Source: Candidatus Thalassarchaeaceae archaeon
Lineage (GTDB): Archaea > Thermoplasmatota > Poseidoniia > Poseidoniales > Thalassarchaeaceae
DNA: 64,000 nucleotides
Assembly: GCA_029250605.1 (NCBI GenBank)
Contig: JAQXEZ010000020.1
Coordinates: 1 to 64,000, forward strand
Direction: 5' to 3'
Both the position numbers and the translations under genes were made by a program. Within the stretch, counting starts at the first letter, position 1. Every line of letters begins with the position of its first letter. The notes below the pieces were generated by a model, which did not search any database, was not told the origin of the DNA, and worked only from the letters and a program-made list of their open reading frames with translations. Of the stretch, positions 58,184 to 64,000 are shown piece by piece.

Positions 58184-59368
58184 TCACGATTGGCTTTCTT
58201 TCAGAGCCTGATCGATGTCCGACCAAAGGTCTTCTACGTCCTCTATCCCGACGCTCATCCTGACGAATCCTGGAACGATTCCCGCCTCGAGCCTGACGTC
58301 CTCGGGAACGAACATGTGGCTCGTGTTGAAGGGACAGGTGACTAGGCTCTCAATCCCACCAAGACTTGTTGCCTCGAAGATAATCTCGAGGGCTCGGATG
58401 AATCTCATTGCGCTCTCATCGCCCCCCTTGACGGCGAAAGACAGCATTCCTGTTCCGTTTGGTGCTATTCTCTTAGCGACGTCGTAATCAGCGAAGCTCG
58501 GAAGGGATGGGTGGTTGACGCTAACTACAGCAGGGTGGCTCTCCAATCTTCGTGCAATCTCAGAAGAGTTCGAGGCGTGGATAGGCATCCTAGCGTGAAG
58601 TGTCCTCATGCCCCTCTCCAATAGGTAGCACATCTGCGGATCTGCCGCCCCTCCGAGTTTGGTTTTGGCTTCGAAGACGGCCTTGATTAAATCCGCTCTA
58701 CCGACAACGATGCCGGCTGTTAGATCGGTGTGGCCATTGAGGAACTTTGTTCCGGAGTGGATGACGAGATCGAAGCCCATTGAGATTGGGCGGCAGGACC
58801 AAGGAGTCGCGAATGTGTTGTCGACGACGGCAATTAGTCCGTGCTTCTTTGCGAGTGAGGCCATCGCCTCTAGATCACAGACCTTGAGGACTGGATTGGT
58901 GATGGTCTCGACATAGAGCAACTTTGTATTCTCGTTAATTGCCGCCTCAAAGGAGTTGGGGTCTCTGATATCTGCCATGGTTACGTCAATCCCGAACCTA
59001 GGGAAGTAAGAGGTCATCAGACCATAGGTCCCACCATATATGTCGGCTGACGTCACAATGTGGTCTCCTTTGGATAACAGCGAGAGTAGCGTGGAAGATA
59101 TCGCTGCCATCCCACTACCAAATGTCTCACCGTCCTCTGCACCCTCAAGAGATGCCACCTTGGCGGCCACGGCCTCAGAGTTTACACTAGAGTATCGGCT
59201 ATACATCAGAGTGTGTTGGGCACCCTCGGCCCACTTTCGATATCTCTCATCCGAAAGCTGATAGGTGGAGGTGGTGAAAATTGGTGTTACAGCCGAGCCC
59301 TCCAAATTATTGGTTCCGGACCAAACAACCTTGGTGGGAAACTTGCGTTCAGAGAACTTGTCGGCCAT
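58184..59368 (-). CDS. Cys/Met metabolism PLP enzyme (cystathionine gamma-synthase-like)
   Basis: 394 residues from the ATG at 59368; a TTG eight codons earlier is open. Fold type I transsulfuration enzyme: TPIFTTSTYQLSDERYRKWAEG, YSRYSSVNSEAVAAKVASLEGAE, FGSGMAAISSTLLSL, VETITNPVLKVCDL, VVDNTFATPWSCRPIS and the PLP lysine in VIHSGTKFLNGHTDLTAG. The C-terminus (LGGIESLVTCPFNTSHMFVPEDV) is of the synthase/lyase kind. Distinct from the gene at 43.3-44.4 kb (LHSTTKYLSGHNQ), so the genome has two gamma-family enzymes. Placement next to threonine synthase suggests use of activated homoserine, that is, gamma-synthase; a lyase remains possible. Confidence 0.85.
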   Translation of the reverse strand: MADKFSERKFPTKVVWSGTNNLEGSAVTPIFTTSTYQLSDERYRKWAEGAQHTLMYSRYSSVNSEAVAAKVASLEGAEDGETFGSGMAAISSTLLSLLSKGDHIVTSADIYGGTYGLMTSYFPRFGIDVTMADIRDPNSFEAAINENTKLLYVETITNPVLKVCDLEAMASLAKKHGLIAVVDNTFATPWSCRPISMGFDLVIHSGTKFLNGHTDLTAGIVVGRADLIKAVFEAKTKLGGAADPQMCYLLERGMRTLHARMPIHASNSSEIARRLESHPAVVSVNHPSLPSFADYDVAKRIAPNGTGMLSFAVKGGDESAMRFIRALEIIFEATSLGGIESLVTCPFNTSHMFVPEDVRLEAGIVPGFVRMSVGIEDVEDLWSDIDQALKESQS

Positions 59369-59401
59369 GGCACGCGATTGGCCGGTTAGCAATAATTGTG
59401 C

Positions 59402-60490
59402 TCATTCCATACCTATGGCACCAAGGACGGATTGGATATTAGGTTCGACCACTACGGACCTCGCCCTGGCGTTCTCAATCGCAATGCCCGGATCCTTCAG
59501 ACCGTGCCCTGTAACTGTGACCACTACGGTCGAGTCTTGTGGAATCTCCCCCCTTGCATGGCTCTTGACGACGCCAGCGATACCAGCGGCCGATGCAGGT
59601 TCGACGAAAATCCCCTCTGTTCTGGCAAGCATCCTGTGGGCATCTAGAATCTCATCATCGGAGACACTGTCAATCGCTCCCGATGATTCTTCGGAGGCCC
59701 TCACCGCTTGCTCCCAACTCGCTGGGTTTCCTATTCTGATTGCCGTTGCCACGGTCTCTGGAGAGGTGACCACATGGCCCTTGACGATAGGGGCTGAGCC
59801 CTCTGCCTGCCAACCCATCATCCTCGGTAGCGACGTGGATTTGCCAGCACCCCTGTACTCGTTGTACCCCATCCAGTATGATGTGATGTTTCCAGCGTTT
59901 CCAACGGGCAGGAAGTGCAAGTCGGGGGCATCTCCAAGCTCATCACAAATCTCGAAGGCCGCTGTCTTCTGGCCCTGTATTCTGAAGGGATTGATGCTGT
60001 TGACGATCTCGATGTCGTCCCTCATTCCCAACTCCCTTACCAACTCCAAAGCATCGTCGAAATTCCCTCTGATCTCAATCGTCTTTGCACCGTGAATTAG
60101 TGCTTGGGCCATCTTTCCATAGGATATCTTTCCCTCAGGAATCAGAACCACGCATGTTAATCCAGCTCGAGAGGCGTAGGCTGCTGCAGAAGCGCTGGTA
60201 TTGCCAGTACTGGCGCAGACTATTGCCCGGACGCCATTCTCGACGGCTTTGGTCACGGCCATGGTCATCCCCCGATCCTTGAACGAGGCTGTGGGATTGA
60301 GTCCCTCGTATTTTACGAACAACCTGAAGCCCCCGCCTATTGCCTGGACAAGATTGTAGGATTGGATGAGGGGTGTGTTTCCCTCGTTTAGGGAGATAAT
60401 GCAGGTGTCTTCGGAAACTGGTAGGAACTCCCTGTACCTCTGAATGACCCCGTGCCCTCCCATGCTTGTGGCTGTCGGTGAATACTCCAT
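59402..60490 (-). CDS. thrC: Threonine synthase
   Basis: 362 residues from the ATG at 60490; a TTG start 27 bases upstream is open. Converts O-phosphohomoserine to threonine with PLP. PLP lysine in EGLNPTASFKDRGMTMAV, then ASTGNTSASAAAYASRAGLTCVVLIPEGK, LPVGNAGNITSYWMGY (phosphate loop) and the late EGIFVEPASAAGIAGV. Matches the shorter archaeal/cyanobacterial-type ThrC without N-terminal SAM-binding extension. Its substrate producer may be the APH-type kinase at 54.9 kb. It is followed directly (33 bases) by the second gamma-family PLP gene. Confidence 0.92.
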   Translation of the reverse strand: MEYSPTATSMGGHGVIQRYREFLPVSEDTCIISLNEGNTPLIQSYNLVQAIGGGFRLFVKYEGLNPTASFKDRGMTMAVTKAVENGVRAIVCASTGNTSASAAAYASRAGLTCVVLIPEGKISYGKMAQALIHGAKTIEIRGNFDDALELVRELGMRDDIEIVNSINPFRIQGQKTAAFEICDELGDAPDLHFLPVGNAGNITSYWMGYNEYRGAGKSTSLPRMMGWQAEGSAPIVKGHVVTSPETVATAIRIGNPASWEQAVRASEESSGAIDSVSDDEILDAHRMLARTEGIFVEPASAAGIAGVVKSHARGEIPQDSTVVVTVTGHGLKDPGIAIENARARSVVVEPNIQSVLGAIGME

Positions 60491-60529
60491 GAACCTCCCT
60501 ATGGAGGAGGACAACAAGGAGTGTACGTC

Positions 60530-61198
60530 CTATGTTGAGCCTATTCTTCCGGCTATGGCCAGACAGGTTGCCACAACAGGCCCGATTGCTACTGCGAATA
60601 GGATCGTCCCGAACCCGAAGGTTCCACCGAGGATTACGCCGATAATTAGTACTGAGACTTCCAAGGTGATTCGGACCCTTCCGATTGGGACTCCAGTGAC
60701 CCTCTGCAGACCAGTCATCCACCCGTCCCTCGGCCCGGGTCCCAGATTTGCTGTCAGGTACATCGAGCTCCCGATTCCAACGAGGATTATTCCGGAGGAA
60801 GCCATGAGGATAGAGCCGGCGAAGCGCTCAGGCTGAGGCAATATTGGCACCATGACGTGAATTGTGAGAGCGATTATGATGGCATTCAGGATTGTTCCGA
60901 TTCCGGGGATCTCCTTGATGGGGACCCAGAGAAGCATTACTGCGGCGCTTACGAAGAACGTTGCCTCCCCTATAGTCCAATTTTCTACAATGATGGAGAT
61001 TCCTTCGGCTAAGACCGTCCACGGGGTATTTCCAATACCAGCTGCGATCAGAAGTGAGTCCCCGAGTCCGAACAGAAATTCCCCAATTATCAGTATGGCC
61101 ATTGTGTACCACTTTGGCCTCAATGACATTGGGTCTGGGGAACTCCACCAGACGGTGGGCACCTTCTTTGCCGGTCGAAGGTTTTCCACTAGCCCCAT
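60530..61198 (-). CDS. YczE/YitT-like membrane protein
   Basis: 222 residues from the ATG at 61198; an earlier in-frame start would overlap cutA. Five or six membrane segments (MAILIIGEFLFGLGDSLLIAAGIG, ATFFVSAAVMLLWVPI, ILNAIIIALTIHVMVPIL, GSILMASSGIILVGIGSSMYLTANLG, VSVLIIGVILGGTFGFGTILFAVAIG). GPGPRDGWMTGLQRVTGVPIGRVRITLEV is the hallmark of the YczE family. These proteins have no established function. It is 17 bases downstream of cutA on the same strand. Confidence 0.8.
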   Translation of the reverse strand: MGLVENLRPAKKVPTVWWSSPDPMSLRPKWYTMAILIIGEFLFGLGDSLLIAAGIGNTPWTVLAEGISIIVENWTIGEATFFVSAAVMLLWVPIKEIPGIGTILNAIIIALTIHVMVPILPQPERFAGSILMASSGIILVGIGSSMYLTANLGPGPRDGWMTGLQRVTGVPIGRVRITLEVSVLIIGVILGGTFGFGTILFAVAIGPVVATCLAIAGRIGST

Positions 61199-61215
61199 GG
61201 GCCACGAAGAGCATC

Positions 61216-61530
61216 TCAGCCTTGAACCCAATCGTAGTATTCTTTCGTAGATTCAACGGACCACCAAATGATTTCTGGAACGTCATAGGAATGTTCGGAT
61301 TTTATTTTGGAAATTAAATCATTTTTCTTGGATTCAGAGGTCCTAATTTGTATATCCCATTCGGGAGTATTCTGGATCTCTCCTTCCCATCGAAAAACTG
61401 AGTTTGTTCTCTTTATGTCTACGCAAGCAGCTAGATTCGAGTCGATTATTGATTGGCACCACACGCCCACCTCGGCTTCATTCAGTTCGCCGGGGAGGGT
61501 TGTCTGCACTATCCACACAGTTCCGCTCAT
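61216..61530 (-). CDS. cutA: CutA-like protein
   Basis: 104 residues from the ATG at 61530; the frame extends upstream but the family N-terminus begins here. CutA1: small trimeric protein linked to divalent-cation tolerance. WIVQTTLPGELNEAEVGVWCQSIIDSNLAACVDI, then SVFRWEGEIQNTPEWDIQIRTS and SYDVPEIIWWSVESTKEYYDWV match the family closely, including the EGE region and conserved tryptophans. The physiological role is not well established. It is divergent from the geranylgeranyl reductase gene, with about 76 bases between. Confidence 0.88.
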   Translation of the reverse strand: MSGTVWIVQTTLPGELNEAEVGVWCQSIIDSNLAACVDIKRTNSVFRWEGEIQNTPEWDIQIRTSESKKNDLISKIKSEHSYDVPEIIWWSVESTKEYYDWVQG

Positions 61531-61606
61531 GACGCCCCGTAGTATCGGTTGCGGAAGAACCCCATGGCATAGTTTGAATGATGGTGCCTCTCCCATAGAA
61601 ACCAAG

Positions 61607-62965
61607 ATGGAAGCTTGGGAAGGCCCGATAGACACAGGAGAGGTCCCAGAGGATGGTTCCTCCTTCGATGTAATTGTGGTTGGAGGCGGCCCGAGTGGCT
61701 CTGCCGCCGCCTCTTACAATGCAATGAATGGGTGCAAGGTGCTTCTGATTGAGAAGGAAATTTGGCCCAGGGACAAGGTTTGCGGGGATGCCGTCGGAGG
61801 GAAATCGCTGTCTCACGTCAAGGAGCTCGGCGTGAAGGAGATGGTCGAAGAGACCCCTCACTTCACGGTCGACTCGATCGTATTCGGCTCAGCCAATGGA
61901 AACACCGTGAAGGTGATGCTGCCACAAGACGAATTAGAGAAGAAGATGGCCGGCTACTCGCTACCCAGGAAGCAATTCGACTATATGATGTTCAAGAGGG
62001 CCACAGAGATAGTCACTGAAGCCGGGGGATCGGTGATCCAGGGATTCAACGTTAGGGAGGTCCTGGAGGAAGGCGGGAAAATAACCGGTGTCTCCGGGAG
62101 TTTCGGTGGGAGGTCCTCTGAGGGTCCAGCATTGGGTTTCTCTTCGTCTCTGACGATTGGCGCTGGTGGTTACAGGTGCCCAGTTGCTACGAAGCTTGTG
62201 GAGGGAATTCACGGAGAGCCGATGAGGGATGATGACCACTATTGTGGTGGTTACAGAGAGTACTGGGAGGGAGTTGGCGGTTTCGAAGGAAGCCAGGGTC
62301 CCATTGAGATTCACTTCATTGATGGGGTCATCCCCGGATACTTCTGGCTGTTCCCCGTCCAAGAAGGAGTGGTTAACGTCGGGATCGGGATGGTCATCTC
62401 AGAGCAGAGGAAGCAGACTGGAGCTAGCAAGTCACTGAAGAAGATGCAGCGCTGGGTAATCGAGGACCATCCTGTATTCAAGGAGCGGTTCAGGGATGCA
62501 AAGATTGTCGAGGGTTCCCAGAAGGGATGGCAGCTGCCGTTCGGTTCCCCTAGGAAGAATCCCTCCTCCTATCAACCGAGGAGGACCGCGGGAGCCGGTG
62601 TGATGTGCGTGGGAGATGCGGCTAGCCTGGTCGATCCATTCAGCGGCGAGGGAATCGGGAACGGTCTACTCTCCGCGAAGATGGCGGCGAAGCACTTCGA
62701 CAAGGATGCCCATGCAGACGGCTTTCCCGAGGAGCAAGCGATTGAGTACATGACCGACCTGTGGGACACTCTGGGGAAGGAGTTGACCAATTCTTACAGA
62801 CTGCAGAAGGTGGTCAAGTGGAAGAGGATGATGAATTGGTTCGTCGGTAAGTCATCCAGGAAGAAGGAGATGGGTGATATGCTGACGGGCATGATTGCGG
62901 ACAAAGAGGCTCAGAAGTCTCTCTGGAGTCCTTGGTTCCTATTCAAGACTATATTGTTGCCGTGA
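61607..62965 (+). CDS. Geranylgeranyl reductase family flavoprotein
   Basis: 452 residues from the ATG at 61607; the longer frame back to 61307 lies antisense to cutA. Reduces the double bonds of geranylgeranyl chains in archaeal lipid precursors using FAD. Dinucleotide loop DVIVVGGGPSGSAAASYNAMNG, LLIEKEIWPRDKVCGDAVGGKSL with the conserved CGDAV cysteine, then VMCVGDAASLVDPFSGEGIGNGLLSAKMAA (FAD/GD motif). Length and motifs match digeranylgeranylglycerophospholipid reductases. C-terminal residues are basic and helical. Fits archaeal membrane lipid synthesis. Confidence 0.9.
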   Translation: MEAWEGPIDTGEVPEDGSSFDVIVVGGGPSGSAAASYNAMNGCKVLLIEKEIWPRDKVCGDAVGGKSLSHVKELGVKEMVEETPHFTVDSIVFGSANGNTVKVMLPQDELEKKMAGYSLPRKQFDYMMFKRATEIVTEAGGSVIQGFNVREVLEEGGKITGVSGSFGGRSSEGPALGFSSSLTIGAGGYRCPVATKLVEGIHGEPMRDDDHYCGGYREYWEGVGGFEGSQGPIEIHFIDGVIPGYFWLFPVQEGVVNVGIGMVISEQRKQTGASKSLKKMQRWVIEDHPVFKERFRDAKIVEGSQKGWQLPFGSPRKNPSSYQPRRTAGAGVMCVGDAASLVDPFSGEGIGNGLLSAKMAAKHFDKDAHADGFPEEQAIEYMTDLWDTLGKELTNSYRLQKVVKWKRMMNWFVGKSSRKKEMGDMLTGMIADKEAQKSLWSPWFLFKTILLP

Positions 62966-62976
62966 TGTGATGGAAC

Positions 62977-63762
62977 GTGGGAAGCGAATTGGACGAGTCT
63001 CTAGATGGGATCGCTGCTGTTTTCTTGGACCTTGATGGGACGATATACCTCGGAGGGAGCCTTATCGAGGGGGCTTCTGAGTTCCTGGATAGATTGGAGA
63101 ATAGGGGGATAAGGAGGTACTTCCTCTCCAATAACTCTAGCAAGTCGGTGGGACAATACCTAGAGAAGCTCAGTGGACTGGGCATCGACGCCGACGAGGG
63201 AGAGGTTCTGCTTTCCACTCACGATCTAATTGCTTGGCTATCCAACGAGGGAGTCTCTGACACTTTCCTTGTGGGGACCGAGGGCATGAGGGAGATGCTC
63301 GAGGAGCACGGCTTCTCAACGAACTCGAAGGAACCAGAGTTGGTGGTTCTCGGTTATGATACGGAGATAAGTTACGAGAAGTTGTCCACGGCCTCCGTTC
63401 ACTTGCACAACGGGGTGCCGATGGTAGCTAGCCATCCCGACATGGTGTGCCCTTCTCCTGGTGGTGGACTCCCTGACACGGGTGCCTACATGGCGCTATT
63501 CGAAGCCACTACCGGAGTTAGGCCATCTCATATCTGTGGGAAGCCCAACAAGGGGATGATATTACACAAGATAGAGGAACTCGGCCTTGAGCCTGCTAGT
63601 TGCGCAATGGTGGGGGATCGCTTGTACACCGATATGGAAATGGCAGAAAGGGCGGGAGTCCACGGAATCCTGGTACTTTCTGGAGAGGCTACGAGAGGTG
63701 ACTTGGAGGGGAGTGGTCTGAACCCCTCCCTTGTTGTGGATTCGGTGTCGTCCCTAGCTTAG
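62977..63762 (+). CDS. HAD-family phosphatase, NagD/4-nitrophenylphosphatase type
   Basis: 261 residues, GTG start. Class IIA HAD hydrolase. Motif I IAAVFLDLDGTIYLGGSL with nucleophile aspartate, motif II YFLSNNSSKSVGQYL, motif III lysine in CGKPNKGMILHKI, and motif IV CAMVGDRLYTDMEMAERAG. The large cap domain lies in the middle (about 75-185). Substrates in relatives include sugar phosphates, nucleotides and 2-phosphoglycolate; here unknown. It follows the geranylgeranyl reductase gene by 11 bases. Confidence 0.88.
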   Translation: MGSELDESLDGIAAVFLDLDGTIYLGGSLIEGASEFLDRLENRGIRRYFLSNNSSKSVGQYLEKLSGLGIDADEGEVLLSTHDLIAWLSNEGVSDTFLVGTEGMREMLEEHGFSTNSKEPELVVLGYDTEISYEKLSTASVHLHNGVPMVASHPDMVCPSPGGGLPDTGAYMALFEATTGVRPSHICGKPNKGMILHKIEELGLEPASCAMVGDRLYTDMEMAERAGVHGILVLSGEATRGDLEGSGLNPSLVVDSVSSLA

Positions 63763-63832
63763 GCTCGTGAGTCTATCAATGCTCAACACTGCGCCTAGTG
63801 AAATAGATAAACTCGAGTTTTGCGGAGCGCCC

Positions 63833-64000
63833 ATGGAGGGGTTGCTATCGAGGACCGGGAGGTCGATACACCGAAGGAGAAACCTGGTAATCGCTGCTTC
63901 CCTAATCTCGATATTGGCATCTGTGATATTGATTTCACAAGGGAATGAGTTCGACGATGGGAATGCTCCGCCCTCTTCAATAGAGTCGGGTCGGGCTCTT
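63833..64000 (+). CDS. Partial exported or membrane protein, cut by the right edge
   Basis: An open frame from the ATG at 63833 (MEGLLSRTGRSIHRRR) to the right edge gives 56 residues. A basic N-terminus is followed by a hydrophobic helix (LVIAASLISILASVILI) and then polar sequence (SQGNEFDDGNAPPSSIESG). This looks like a signal peptide or N-terminal anchor. Too little remains to name a function. Confidence 0.45.
   Translation, partial: MEGLLSRTGRSIHRRRNLVIAASLISILASVILISQGNEFDDGNAPPSSIESGRAL

Noticed and set aside
61307-61606. N-terminal extension of the geranylgeranyl reductase frame.
   Set aside because: It lies antisense to cutA and has no family similarity; the FAD-loop N-terminus follows the ATG at 61607.
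1-64000. CRISPR arrays, insertion sequences, integrases and rRNA operons.
   Set aside because: No regularly spaced direct repeats, no transposase or recombinase motifs, and no rRNA-like stretches were found by reading both strands.

Overview
This window looks like a piece of a marine planktonic euryarchaeon, most likely a Marine Group II archaeon (Candidatus Poseidoniales). That placement is inference from gene content; no rRNA is present. Archaeal markers include an archaellin N-terminus, primase large subunit PriL, archaeal DnaG, a thermosome subunit, KEOPS Pcc1, MptE, archaeal 4-phosphopantoate--beta-alanine ligase, deoxyhypusine synthase and a geranylgeranyl reductase for archaeal lipids. 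Alongside these are bacterial-type genes typical of surface-ocean lineages: a proton-pumping rhodopsin, RibA-type GTP cyclohydrolase II, fasciclin and cupredoxin surface proteins, GcvH and PurN/PurH. Genes are packed tightly, with many 1-4 nt overlaps. Three convergent pairs share a 4-nt palindromic stop (CTAG or TTAA). No stretch over 300 bases lacks a gene.

Layout. 0-7.8 kb: archaellin (cut by the left edge), a coiled-coil/beta protein, a ~1,700-residue surface protein of repeated beta-sandwich modules, and an anchored protein with two YfaP-like domains. 7.8-12.9 kb: MptE facing a five-gene run priL-DUF373-pcc1-nadC-4-phosphopantoate ligase. 12.9-21.5 kb: a beta-decarboxylating dehydrogenase, a coiled-coil/winged-helix protein with a degenerate DNA-methyltransferase-like protein and a THEP1 NTPase, gcvH, RNase H, threonine dehydratase, membrane proteins and tRNA-Cys. 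21.6-25.8 kb: aminotransferase, speD and deoxyhypusine synthase (spermidine supply and use for hypusine), then enolase. 25.9-30.2 kb: an Lrp regulator and a decayed second copy bracketing a cupredoxin and a redoxin, then a fasciclin-cupredoxin protein and a DUF1295 enzyme. 30.2-36.3 kb: TrmB regulator, peroxiredoxin, ribA, rhodopsin, a candidate 33-residue protein, an SDR without its catalytic tyrosine, a methyltransferase and a redoxin.

36.3-50.4 kb: TPR protein, dnaG behind a strongly structured leader, a TerB-like/helical/MobA-like run, purN, a convergent reverse-transsulfuration pair (cystathionine gamma-lyase type and cystathionine beta-synthase type), purH, a divergent thermosome, and small membrane or surface proteins. 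50.5-54.9 kb: an AT-rich island with a TylF-type methyltransferase, a family 2 glycosyltransferase and three sulfotransferases, read here as a module for methylated and sulfated surface glycans. 54.9-64 kb: homoserine-kinase-like gene, MOSC protein, membrane proteins, tRNA-Leu, LysE exporter, a second gamma-family transsulfuration enzyme, threonine synthase, YczE-like protein, CutA, geranylgeranyl reductase, a NagD-like phosphatase and a truncated exported protein.

Best candidates for something undescribed: the degenerate methyltransferase with its partner (14.2-17.5 kb); the sulfotransferase island; the rhodopsin neighbourhood (Lys at the proton-donor position, strong 3' hairpin, candidate 33-aa protein behind a good TATA box, Tyr-less SDR, and a cluster of GTTATGC heptamers); the structured region ahead of dnaG; and the giant surface protein next to archaellin.
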